Positions 24,015-34,200 of a stretch of DNA of 64,000 nt are shown piece after piece. The notes under the pieces are model-generated. The model saw only the letters and a list, made by a program, of their open reading frames with translations, did no database searches and was not told the origin of the DNA. The first letter of the stretch is position 1, and every line of letters begins with the position of its first letter. The DNA comes from a virus. The stretch lies in IMG/VR virus record IMGVR_UViG_3300025096_003663, positions 1 to 64,000 of that record; one strand, written 5' to 3'. A program made the position numbers and the translations under genes.

Positions 24015-24371
24015 ATGACAGAAAAGAACGAAATAGACCATCGCCCATGGGGAATGTATGAAGTTTTGTATTCCGGCGATATCTGCAAAGTAAAGAGGAT
24101 AGTCGTCAACCCAAGGCAGCGACTAAGCTTACAGTCACACTCTCAGAGAAGAGAGACCTGGATTATAGTACAAGGAGCAGCCCTCTATCAAAAGGGCGAG
24201 TTTGGACTGGGCTCCGCGACGGCAGGAGATCATATCATAATAGAGAAAAATGAAAAGCACAGGATAGAAAACTGTGGTAAAGAAGAACTGATTTTTATAG
24301 AAGTTCAGACCGGTGAATATTTTGGCGAAGACGATATTGTTCGCTATGAAGATTCTTATGGTAGGACTTAA
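24015..24371 (+). CDS. Cupin, mannose-6-phosphate isomerase type II C-terminal-like
   Basis: About 118 residues from ATG 24015; a TTG at 24009 overlapping the gmd stop is an alternative. DHRPWGMYEVLYSGD and LSLQSHSQRRETWIIVQGAA give the metal-binding cupin residues (His, Glu, with a later His in KHRIEN). FIEVQTGEYFGEDDIVR is the standard ending of the isomerase domain of ManC-type proteins. As a free-standing domain it would interconvert mannose-6-P and fructose-6-P, feeding GDP-mannose synthesis. It is the last gene of the sugar module. Confidence 0.8.
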   Translation: MTEKNEIDHRPWGMYEVLYSGDICKVKRIVVNPRQRLSLQSHSQRRETWIIVQGAALYQKGEFGLGSATAGDHIIIEKNEKHRIENCGKEELIFIEVQTGEYFGEDDIVRYEDSYGRT

Positions 24372-24384
24372 GGAGGAAACTAAG

Positions 24385-24558
24385 ATGAAACTTTCAGATC
24401 AAGCAGTTGGTGCCCTGATGATGGCACTCCAAAAATGTCTAATGGAACAAACAGATATTGTCCCACTGTTGGGCGAGATGGATTTTACACCAGACGATGT
24501 AGGGAACTTAATTGTAGAGAACCCACCTAAGTTTGAGGTGCCCACAAAAAATGCCTAG
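24385..24558 (+). CDS. Small hypothetical protein, 57 aa
   Basis: Starts at ATG 24385, 8 bases after a strong AGGAGG (24371-24376); the longer frame upstream lies inside the previous gene. Sequence MKLSDQAVGALMMALQKCLM then a segment with IVPLLGEMDF and VENPP. Reads as a short helical protein often found in small phage genes next to the FmdB-like protein. It overlaps that gene by 8 bases. Function unknown. Confidence 0.65.
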   Translation: MKLSDQAVGALMMALQKCLMEQTDIVPLLGEMDFTPDDVGNLIVENPPKFEVPTKNA

Positions 24559-24790
24559 ATATACCTATCAGTGTGAGGTATGTGATGAATACTTCGAAAT
24601 CACCCACGGGATGAAAGAACATCCAGAACCTTGTGAATGTGGGGAGATTTTGACGAAGATTCCATCCATGCCACTCGATATGAAGCTAAAAGAAGGCAAG
24701 AAGAAGGTCGGAGACACAGTGAATACTTATATAGAAGATTCCAGAGATGACCTCGTTCAGCAAAAGAAAGAGATGGAAAGTAAGAGATGA
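24551..24790 (+). CDS. FmdB-like zinc-ribbon protein, 79 aa
   Basis: Starts MPRYTYQCEVCDEYFEI; cysteines C8, C11 and C28, C30. The second pair is CxC (PCECGE) instead of the usual CxxC, followed by LTKIPSMPL, the family's typical short segment. The C-terminal half is charged and helical. It is a paralogue of 8446-8640 and again overlaps its downstream neighbour by 4 bases. Role unknown. Confidence 0.8.
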   Translation: MPRYTYQCEVCDEYFEITHGMKEHPEPCECGEILTKIPSMPLDMKLKEGKKKVGDTVNTYIEDSRDDLVQQKKEMESKR

Positions 24791-25104
24791 ATTATTTAGT
24801 AATAGCATTGGCATTGGTTATTATCTTTATGGCTTGGTTTTGTTATAGATTACTCCGGAATCTATACAACCTGTCGGAAGGTATTCACGATGTTGTCATT
24901 GAGATAGAAGGCTTCACAAAGCACCTCGAATCAATTTACGAAATGGAAATGTTTTATGGGGATGAGACACTAGATTCACTCCTCCGACACTCTAGAGCAC
25001 TGAAAGAAAACTTGGGCGAATTCACAAGAACAAATGCAGCAGAGCTGGAGGATAGGGAGGAAATAGATGAAGAAGAAGAGACTGACTCGGAAGAGACGGA
25101 ATAA
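24787..25104 (+). CDS. Single-pass membrane protein, 105 aa
   Basis: ATGA overlap with the FmdB-like gene. Residues 3-20 (YLVIALALVIIFMAWFCY) form one strong transmembrane segment, followed by a helical region and a very acidic C-terminus. The topology suggests an anchored protein with a cytoplasmic tail. Could be a holin-like accessory or a membrane-linked scaffold, but nothing decides this. Its last 38 bases overlap the sigma-factor gene. Confidence 0.6.
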   Translation: MNYLVIALALVIIFMAWFCYRLLRNLYNLSEGIHDVVIEIEGFTKHLESIYEMEMFYGDETLDSLLRHSRALKENLGEFTRTNAAELEDREEIDEEEETDSEETE

Positions 25105-25768
25105 GAAAGAGAAGAGAGATTATTTCACCGAAGTCCATCAAGAAGCGATTGTAAGATATGCTCAAACAACCGATCTTAAAGAACGAGATCAATTATATGA
25201 AAAACTGATAGGTCCAGCATTCAACGAAATGGTCGATAAGATCGTCTATACCTATAAGTTTACAAACTTAGCAAATATTGATGATCTAAAAGCCGAATGT
25301 AAAATTTGGCTTACAACGATTTTGAACAAGTTTGACCCAGAGAAGGGCTCGAAAGCTTTTAGCTATTTCAGTGTTATAACTAAGAATTGGTTTATACATA
25401 AAGTAAAGCATAATAGCATTCGGCTCAAAAGAGAGGTATACTTCGAAGAAGTTGCTGATCTGGACGAGATGAAAAATCTAGTAACTCACAACGACTACTA
25501 CGACCGACGAGAAAAGAAGGAGTTTTGGGATTCTTTAGGCAAGGAACTTGATGTGTGGGAAGGCGAAGCGGTGAAAGCAAATGAAAAAAGAGTCGTCGAG
25601 GCAATAAGAATTATACTTTCGGAGCCAGAAGACATAGAAATTTTCAATAAAAAAGCTATTTATTTATATCTCAGAGAGATAACAGGTCTAAACACAAAGC
25701 AGATTGTAAATAGTTTGAACAAAGTGAGAACGAAATACAAGCTGTTTAAGGAAGACTGGGACGTATAA
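25067..25768 (+). CDS. Late-transcription sigma factor (T4 gp55-like)
   Basis: 233 residues; GGGAGG 6 bases before the ATG supports this start. ANIDDLKAECKIWLTTILNKFDPEKGSKAFSYF spans sigma region 2 (split here to show the DLKAE and FDPEKGSKAFSYF cores), followed by VITKNWFIHKVK, the part that contacts the -10 element. The basic N-terminus (KKKRLTRKRRNKK) and the short C-terminal end (KLFKEDWDV) fit gp55, whose C-terminus binds the sliding clamp. It would direct host RNA polymerase to late promoters of the TATAAATA kind. It lies directly before the virion genes. Confidence 0.75.
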   Translation: MKKKRLTRKRRNKKEKRDYFTEVHQEAIVRYAQTTDLKERDQLYEKLIGPAFNEMVDKIVYTYKFTNLANIDDLKAECKIWLTTILNKFDPEKGSKAFSYFSVITKNWFIHKVKHNSIRLKREVYFEEVADLDEMKNLVTHNDYYDRREKKEFWDSLGKELDVWEGEAVKANEKRVVEAIRIILSEPEDIEIFNKKAIYLYLREITGLNTKQIVNSLNKVRTKYKLFKEDWDV

Positions 25769-25769
25769 A

Positions 25770-26069
25770 ATGAAGAGTAAATTTGTTAGCCATCTCGAAC
25801 AAGCTATCGATAATATAAGAAATGATCGATCTATAGCATCAGAGCTTCTGGGCGATGTTTCAGAATATATTGGTCAAAACAAAGAGAGACACAAAGATGT
25901 CGGTCAAGTTGCCGCTAAATATCTGGAAACTCTTCAGAGATCCAACGAGCAGCTAGTCAAACTAACAGCCATGTTACAGAGGGCAGACGACGATGAATAC
26001 GGAGACTTGACGGAAGACGATAGAGATAAGCTGTTCGAATCGTTCGAGGAGGACGGATCGAATGGCTGA
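25770..26069 (+). CDS. Small helical hypothetical protein, 99 aa
   Basis: Starts 1 base after the sigma-factor stop. Mostly helical with an acidic C-terminus (DEYGDLTEDDRDKLFESF). In T4 the co-activator gp33 works with gp55, and adjacency here makes such a role worth testing, but no sequence feature beyond an acidic hydrophobic end supports it. It overlaps the next gene by 8 bases. Confidence 0.55.
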   Translation: MKSKFVSHLEQAIDNIRNDRSIASELLGDVSEYIGQNKERHKDVGQVAAKYLETLQRSNEQLVKLTAMLQRADDDEYGDLTEDDRDKLFESFEEDGSNG

Positions 26070-26655
26070 TAAAAAGAAATCAACAGTGAACACTGAAATA
26101 GAATGGGGAGTATTAAACCCCAGGCAAGATAGTGTTATTAAAGACAACTTTGAGAAGAATGATGTTCAGTGGTTATCATATATAACGAATAAGTTTGTTG
26201 ACTCAATCAACTCTGATGACGATTATATCAAGAAAGGTATTATAGAGAGGATTGAGCCCGACCCCGACCGACTCTTGCCGTCTGGAGTTTATCGATGTAA
26301 GGTCAGATGGGTAGAAGGTGACGGAATCAGCACTGTTGAGTCTATGTCGTCGGAACTAGAAACTACCTCCCATTCTCTAAATAATTTACGAAGAACATAC
26401 GAAGGAGAGCTTTCAAAGAAGCCCCAGATTGGGCAAGAATGTACAATCAAAGTACCGAAAACGAACTTGAGGCACATAGACGGTGAAATCTTAGAGCTAC
26501 ATAACAGATTTTGGTATACAACGGCAGGAGCCAGCAGGAAGCGAACCAAGCCAACATCTGCTAAGAATGCGAATCAGAATGGCGGGGCAACAGGAAATAA
26601 CGGCATTTCGACGAGTACAAGCGAAGATACTCAGACTGCTGAAGGGAGCTCTTAA
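26062..26655 (+). CDS. Putative baseplate-associated protein, 197 aa
   Basis: First gene of the virion block. The middle contains GVYRCKVRWVEGDG and KKPQIGQECTIKVPKTNL, beta-rich segments that could form an OB-like fold as found at the start of gp5/VgrG-type hub proteins. The C-terminus is a low-complexity Gly/Asn/Thr/Ser linker. No catalytic motif. Position directly before a peptidase and a spike protein supports a baseplate-hub context. Function inferred from context only. Confidence 0.5.
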   Translation: MADKKKSTVNTEIEWGVLNPRQDSVIKDNFEKNDVQWLSYITNKFVDSINSDDDYIKKGIIERIEPDPDRLLPSGVYRCKVRWVEGDGISTVESMSSELETTSHSLNNLRRTYEGELSKKPQIGQECTIKVPKTNLRHIDGEILELHNRFWYTTAGASRKRTKPTSAKNANQNGGATGNNGISTSTSEDTQTAEGSS

Positions 26656-26673
26656 TAAGAGAGAGGTGCCCAA

Positions 26674-27282
26674 TTGGCGAATAATAATTTAAAGAGATAC
26701 AATAATTTATCCTACTTATATTCCCCATTCAGGGAAGAGGTGATCCAACTGATCCTATCAATACGCCAAAATCAGCTTCCGTTCGTTGTGTATGAGACAT
26801 ACAGGACACCACAAAGGCAGAAGTATCTAAACCACAGTGGCTATAGCACAAACGAGGATCCCTTTCTCAATGCCCATGTTAACGGGTTAGCAATAGATTT
26901 TATGTTAAACGAGAAAGCTGTAATATCTCCATCAAGTGACTCAATGACGATAGAACAGATAGTAGAGAAAGCATTGGACGAAAGAAATTCACCAAAAAAC
27001 TTGGTGATATATGATATAGGAACAAACCTTCTGCCGGCGGACGGCAAGGAAGCTAGGACGATTGTAGAGAACCAGAATGTTTTAGATTTCTGGCAGAACT
27101 TAGGAAAGCTGATAAAGAACCAGTTCCCAAACTTGTCTTGGAACGGAGATAAGAACAAAAAAGAGAACCAACTTATTGGTATTGACCCACCACATGTAGA
27201 ATTTAAAAAAACATCCAGTTTGATACGATCTGGTATCGCTCGACAAGAAATCAAGAGAGCGGGAGCCCCAGGGCTAAAATAG
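26674..27282 (+). CDS. M15-type peptidase (D-Ala-D-Ala carboxypeptidase/endolysin fold)
   Basis: TTG start at 26674 after AAGAGAGAGGTG; no ATG fits better. 202 residues. Zinc ligands of the M15 family are visible: NAHVNGLAIDFM gives His68 and Asp75, and DPPHVEFKK gives Glu/His at about 174-176; YETYRTPQRQ is the usual upstream segment. It cleaves peptidoglycan cross-bridges. Between a beta-rich protein and the spike protein, the likely role is local cell-wall digestion during injection, in the place of the lysozyme domain of T4 gp5. It could instead serve at lysis. Confidence 0.75.
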   Translation: MANNNLKRYNNLSYLYSPFREEVIQLILSIRQNQLPFVVYETYRTPQRQKYLNHSGYSTNEDPFLNAHVNGLAIDFMLNEKAVISPSSDSMTIEQIVEKALDERNSPKNLVIYDIGTNLLPADGKEARTIVENQNVLDFWQNLGKLIKNQFPNLSWNGDKNKKENQLIGIDPPHVEFKKTSSLIRSGIARQEIKRAGAPGLK

Positions 27283-27295
27283 GAGAGGACGAAAG

Positions 27296-28195
27296 ATGAA
27301 ATCAAAAGCGATAAAGGGATTCAATCCAGAGCTAGATAGCGAACTAAATTCTATGCCAGACGGAAAGGGTGTACTCGGCAAAGGTATTGCGGGATCCCCC
27401 AGTATAGAAGAAATTCCATCATTAATAGTAACGGATAGAGATTCTGTTTATCCGCCAGACCCAAAAACAAATGCTCAGATGGTGTGTACGGTTGATAGAC
27501 CGAGAAGCAGAGTTAGCGGCTATTCATCAGATACCCAGGCTGGGTGTATGGATATCGTCGTCGGCAGATTAGGATATGAATCGAGAAGTGTCTCGGTAGA
27601 TCCAGATTTTACCAAGGATGCAGCAAGAATATACATAAGCCAAAAAACAGATGTTGATACCAATTTTAAGCTCATAGAGGGCGGAGTCGGAATGGCGAAA
27701 GCCAGATCTGCTATCGCCATCAAAGCTGATGGTGTCCGGATAATAGGTAGGGAAGGCATCAAAATAGTAACGGGCACAGATAAGAAAAACTCCCAAGGAG
27801 GGGACATACGGTCTATCACTGGTATCGATATTATCGCGGGCAATAAAGAGGCAGAACTTGAGCCCATGGTAAAGGGTGAAAAACTGACTGACTCTTTGGG
27901 TAAGATGGCGGATCACGTAGTTAAACTTAATGCGATTGTGGATCACTTACTGGTTACACAAATGAACTTTAATTCTTCTATCTCTAGTCACTTCCACTAT
28001 TCTCCCTTCTACGGTAATGCTACAACACCATCGGACTCGTGTGTAGCACAGGGAAGCAAGGCATCACTAGACCATCTACAGGAAACGAAGCGATCCCTTT
28101 CGTTTCATAAAAACAATGTTCTTAGCTGGAAGAATAATTGTCTATGTCCATCCGGGCAAGACTTTATCTTGAGCCGATGGAACAAATCTAACTAG
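27296..28195 (+). CDS. Baseplate spike protein, beta-helix type (gp5-like)
   Basis: 299 residues. Residues about 130-185 contain an alternating pattern: SAIAIKADGVRIIGREGIKI then VTG and later IRSITGIDIIAGN, typical of triple-stranded beta-helix needles in gp5/gpV-like spikes. The C-terminal part carries HFHYSPF and other His/Cys residues that may bind metal at the tip. It follows the M15 peptidase and precedes the giant virion protein, as part of the hub-baseplate order. Trimerisation is expected by analogy. Confidence 0.7.
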   Translation: MKSKAIKGFNPELDSELNSMPDGKGVLGKGIAGSPSIEEIPSLIVTDRDSVYPPDPKTNAQMVCTVDRPRSRVSGYSSDTQAGCMDIVVGRLGYESRSVSVDPDFTKDAARIYISQKTDVDTNFKLIEGGVGMAKARSAIAIKADGVRIIGREGIKIVTGTDKKNSQGGDIRSITGIDIIAGNKEAELEPMVKGEKLTDSLGKMADHVVKLNAIVDHLLVTQMNFNSSISSHFHYSPFYGNATTPSDSCVAQGSKASLDHLQETKRSLSFHKNNVLSWKNNCLCPSGQDFILSRWNKSN

Positions 28196-28205
28196 GGGTG
28201 ACTCA

Positions 28206-31200
28206 ATGGCGAAGAAAAAGAAAGCAACTACAGTAGACGAATCCCATCCCCCAAATCCGGATGATCAGTATAGCACCGTCATCCCTCCCATTGTGGAAGA
28301 TTGGACTTACCGCCCGGTTAATAAGCCTTTTTATGATCCTGAAGCTGTAGCATATGCTATTATAATTCAGTCTGGAAAGAAAATAAAGGGAGAGATATAT
28401 CTAACTCCGGATGAATCTGTTGATACTTCAACATTGCCCCGAGATAAAAATTCAGAGAAGAAGATTGTTAAGCAATCCACATTTCCTCACATCATCTCAG
28501 AAGCGAAAGAAAGAACTCTAAAATATTATAATAAAAGAGTAGATCCAGGAAACATTGAACTTCTTTCAGATTTGACGATCATCGAGCATGTACACATTTC
28601 GACACGCCCGCGAGCCCCAAACTTATTCTATGTCACCATCGATGCACCTAAATTTGATTTAATACCAGATTTGGGAAGATATATTTTGACACCCATAACC
28701 AAAGAAAGCTCTCTCTATCAACTGGCAGAGGAATATAAAGATTTCTTCCGGATTACTGATAATACAGAAAAAGGCAAAAGAGCACGAATCTCTGAAATAC
28801 TTCGAGCTAACGGCATTAATGTATTGGAAGCCGACAACTCAGAAGTAGAAGAATGGATATATAGAGTAAATTACGGGCTCGAAGATCCACCAGGTAAAGA
28901 CTCGAAATTCAATAAGGGCAGCGAAATTTACCTTCCCAACACGGAGCCTGACTTCTCTCGGGTGATATCAGGAGGGAAGGAGATAGAACTTCATATTGGA
29001 GACACTAAGCAAGATATAGGAAAATTAATAGCTCTTCTGAAAATCTATGATGAAAAAATTAGAGAATCTCAATTTGTAGTGAAGAATTTTGATATTGATC
29101 GGCAGATTAAAGAATTGGAAAATTTCCTACCTCGAATACGAACCCACTTCTTAGATAACGATTATAATTTTAGGAATTTCTTAGAAGACAATATTCGGCT
29201 AGGGCTGGATAAAGATTCCAATCTTATATACATAGGAATCAGCTCGTCCGGCAGTGTAGCATATTTAAATAAGGCAATGCCGAGCTTAGCACTCGAATCC
29301 CCTTTCAACAATCCAAGAACTATGAATTTACTCTCTTACCTACAAGAGATAGTATTGTTAAGTTCATCATCACTCCCATGGAAAGATTTCTTAAGCCGTT
29401 ATATATCTCCAGCCCCTCAAATTGTCAGTAGAGATCCTCAAAGTGTATTTGAAGATGCTCAGCAAAATACCAAAACTATTTTAGAACAGTTAGCTTCTCG
29501 CTTTGACAAGTTTTCAGCGAAAAGCAATCGGCAACTTGGTGAAGAGAATTCTATATATGGATCCGTACAGATAATGAACGGTATCTTTAATCAGCAGACA
29601 TCGGCTCTTCGAGACACTGGAGATGCAGTTATACGAGACTTAGCGAACATTAGCGAAAAGATCGAGAACCCCGGTGCCAGTGCTTGTGGAGCTGGCGCCA
29701 CGGTGTATAACGAAGTTCTTAATAAGATAGATTTCAAATCATTGGTGGCTTCAGCTATTGATTGTCTCAAGGAGCAGGTTCCATTTGATTGTGAAGATAT
29801 CGTTTTAGCAATTGCTGAAGAGAATCTAGATGCAGTTGCCGGAATCTTCCGGGCAAGAATAAATCCACAATATCACGACATACTGGAAGAAGCTTTACAG
29901 ATCGCCACATCAGGTGATTTCACTCTTTATCAAATAAAATATGAATATCAGTTTTATAAACCCTTAGAAGAAAAACTAGCTCAAGCTTCTGAAGGGCAAA
30001 TTTTCTTAGGGGCATTAGAATACGGACTCAATTCCGAGGGAGTAGATTACAATTCCTTGTTCCAAGAAGTATGTTCCTACTTATCCGATCCACGTCAAGC
30101 CTTATCAGATCTGACAGATGCGTTCTTCCTACCAACAATCTTTTTACCTGATAATCTTCCTACCGTTGATATCGATGAAATGACTACCGTTGCTTTCGAG
30201 AAAATGCTTCTTGAGCTCGTTTCATCGCTTATCGTCAAAACAGTTCAGGCAGTCATATCCACTCTCTTGAACCGATGTAGAGAAGGATCAGGATCGGGAG
30301 ATGGCTCTTCCTCTCCCGGCTACGGCTCTGGCTTGGATGTCGGAGCTGCCATTGCCGATAATGTTGGCGCACCCAACTTTAGAGAAGCAATGGAAGATTT
30401 GCTTGATTCACTTGGAACCTCTCCGTGGTCACCAGCATTGCCTACTGGTGGTGCATTCGAATTGATTGAATCCGGCACCGTCCAGCTAGCCTCCGATATC
30501 AGTTCCAGTTTGACTTCCTCTACTCTCGATATGGTAGAGACAGAAAGTAAATTCCTGGTTATGCAGAATCTTTTTACAATCTTAAAAGGGGAACTTACGA
30601 GTCCAGAGATCATAAGATTGTTAGAGGGTAGGGCATCTCCTTCTCTGCTCCAAGTGGTATTGAATATTATCCATCCTAGTTCCACCCAGCCACAGAATGA
30701 GATATTGTCTCCTCTTCGAGATTCCATCATGACGAAAGGAGATGTGGAAGAGATGTTTCAAAAAATAGCTAGCCTAGTAGATCTTGGACCTACGATTGAG
30801 CAAGTTAATATCTTAAGTAACCAACTCGGTTGCTCGTTGGACGACTTTGTTTCTTCAAGGGTGCCCCTTTGGTGTAATACACTTCCTCCCGATCAGACAA
30901 CACCTGTTGCTGAATCTGTAATTTACGATGAAAAGGAAAACTTTCTGGACTATTATCGATACTTGTGGAAGCCCAGCAACATGCTTCCTGATCCCTGTGA
31001 AGATCCAAACACCAATATCAACACCATAGTTCCCAAAGACAGCAACTCTTTCAGCTTCATGTTGGACAAGGTGCTAAAGACTATCTTTGATAATGTGTAT
31101 ATGGCTTATGATTCGTCCGTTCTTTCATTTCCAGACCCGATGTTTGTATTGACAGAAGAGCCTCGTAAGATCCCAAGAGTTCAAAGGACAGGCGCACAGG

Positions 31201-34200
31201 TGTCTATTGATTATTATAATTTTCAAAAATTACAAGAAGAAGAGCTTTCCTTTGAAATTCCGGATCAATTTGGACACGGATATGTTATAAACCCTGAATT
31301 CCAGAGATTAATATCAGACGGAATAGTACCAGCCGATGGTGATCCTAACGGACCTTATGGACCATATACGACAGAGAAACTAGATCTCATCGGTCGCCTG
31401 GCGGATATTCTACCAGAAGGTATACCCCTTACCGACTTTGGTTTAGACTCGGCAGGAAAGATGTTTGAGCTTCTTAAAGATTTTTTGGTAAGAAAACCTG
31501 CACCTCGAATTACTGTTAATGATACTGTTCCCGAGCTGGCAGCCAATTCAAAGGCAGCCCTGAAGAACATAGATAATTTAGTATTGAATTCTTCAACTCC
31601 GGGTCAAATTGAACTTGAGCTACAGCAGCCCACGGTGCTGGGAAATGTAGAATCCAAGATGATGCAGTATGTGCTACAGTTGAAGATGATGGAAAATAAT
31701 GATTTTCTACTTAAGATAGGTCAATTTCCACCAGATCTAGGAGCTCTCGCCGTCCAAGAGCCGGTACAATCTGAAAATTCTGCTTTCTTTTATGAAGAGT
31801 ACGAAGGTAATATTACCTTCCCTGCCACGGCTCACGATTTACTTCAATATGTGAGAAGTAACACTCCGTCCGCGATTTTTAATGACTTTCAACAAAAAGC
31901 AGACTTTCAGCGATTAATATATACAATAACAAGAAACGGCATAGAACATTATAGTGGAAACTTTTCTTCTCCTCCTAATGTTTTCAATGATAACCTGGTT
32001 GGAGATCTGAACGAATTTTCTGACACGGTAATGTATCACGATATTATCCGCCAGATGTTTTCTGGCATCTCTTCTCATATTCTGACATCGCCCATGCTTA
32101 GGTTTACAGGCGATATGGGCAAGTCCATCATTCGGGTACCATATTTATCTATTGTCGATTGGTCACCCCTCCCCAATGAAGACGAGGCTGCCTGTGGGCA
32201 CGATCCACACATCCTCTCCATAGATACTATTCGGCGACAGATGAAAGAGGATTACGAAAATAAGATTAATAAGATTGAATGCGACGATCTAGGGAACGAG
32301 ATAAGCTCCAATGCCCAGGGTCGTAAGGATCTCTCCTCCCTAGAGAAAGCCATTATGTCGGGATGTGTTCTCACCACCTTGAGGACTTATTCTCTAGAGC
32401 AGCTTTTAAGATCTATGTTTCCAGTCTCAGTCTTTTCAGGTTCGGATTTTATGACAGAAGTCCAGTTGAAATACATTGTTGATAAGGTTAATGATAACAT
32501 ATACGATAAAAGCGAGAGCTACTATGATGCTTTTCTGCAAGAACTGGAGAGAGTCTTTGGTGATCGAATGGAGGAATTTAGTCCTTACGGAACCATACCT
32601 TCGGTAATAGCAGACGGCAATAAATCGGGCATAAGCTGGGTTTATGCCCAAAGGGCTTTGGATGAGTTCTACGGAGCTAAGGATTTAGCAACAGAGGAAT
32701 TATCCTCAAGCCCCATAGGCAACGCCAATCTCGGCGGAGCATCCACACCAACAAACTCAGACATTTTCCAGCCAAGTTCAGACGAAGAGATTATCTCACA
32801 ACCCTCTGCCTCGCCCCCCACACCAGCGACGGGAGGCTCGTCTACTCAACCTCCGCTCTCTGCTCTAGAAGTTGGCTCGCCACCCAGTAATTTGCCTGCT
32901 CAAATAGAGGTAGTGGATACTGATGTTTCCGAGTCTTTGAATCCTGGATTATTAGAAGACCCCTGTACTGATCTGAATGTTCCGTCCCTGATTCCCACTA
33001 CTCCGCTGAGAGAAAATCTTAAATATAGAATAGCATTTCTCATCGAAGAGCAGGTTTATTCTTTGCTAGGAAAGTTACAAGATTTAATATCTTTTAAGGG
33101 CAACTTGTCTTTAGACGATAATTTTCTTACAAAAATCCTACCTCTGCTAGATACTCCTCGCTATGACGGTGACCCTCGTTTTGCCGAAACAGGAGACTAC
33201 GGGACAGTGACAGCAATCGCTCTCAAATCTCAAGCCGAAGAATATAATGATAAATTTAACCAATGGAAGGCTTCTAAAGAAGCTATATTGAGACTTTTCA
33301 GGCAAGCCCCTTTTCCTTCTGAGGCATATCGACAGGCTATGATAGATTCATTGGAGGCACCAGATCCACTGACTTTAGGAAGAAATTCAATTCCAGTTCT
33401 TGCTAGCACTGATTTGGACGGGACTACATTCTATTCTAAGCACACTGATAGTAGTGATTTATCTATGAAACGAGAACTTAAATATATGTCTGTTTCGAAT
33501 TTTAAACAGATTCTTTCAGCGAAGCTCGATGAATTCAAAACTTGGTATGAAGACGACGAAAGAGAAACAAATTGGAATGGCGAGTTTGGATTATTTAGCC
33601 ACCAAGAAGGCTCCGATAGTAAATACTATTGGGATCTTACTTCCAAGGGAGACGACGGGCAAGAAGGCAATAAGGGATTTTGGGAATGGTTTTTTGCCGA
33701 CAGTCAGTATAAGGACATGGATAAGTTCGCTCGAACATACCCCTATCCAGAATATGATGATTTTTTAGAAGGCATCCAGAAACATACCCCGATTCCAAAT
33801 GCGAGGGGGCTAGAATCATATTCCGGTGAATCCACACCGTCTTTTGACCCATCAGGCGAAGCGGGAAAACTCTTCTTAGAAAGATATATCCTTACAGAGA
33901 AGCAGGAGTCTGAAGAGACAGATGTATTTCCAGGCACAAGATTCATGTCCAGTGATCCCGATAGTCCGACCATTGCCAAAGAAAAGTTAGGTGGAGAAAT
34001 TAATTTAAGTTCTCAAGAAATACAAAATATTACCACATTTGCAGGGCAGATGAACGGGATTGCCATACAAGGGGATTCTGAACATTCTCCTGACAGCAAT
34101 GTCGCTGATAAATTTAAAAAGATATCCTTTGGACTTAGACTTAGCTATGTCTCGCCACTTTCGCCTTTCGTCCCAAAGTCTGATGAAACACACACTCTGA

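Noticed and set aside
27520-27946. Long open frames on the minus strand under the spike gene (and similar ones elsewhere)
   Set aside because: They lie opposite a clear gene, have no ribosome site or family motif, and are best explained as shadow frames.
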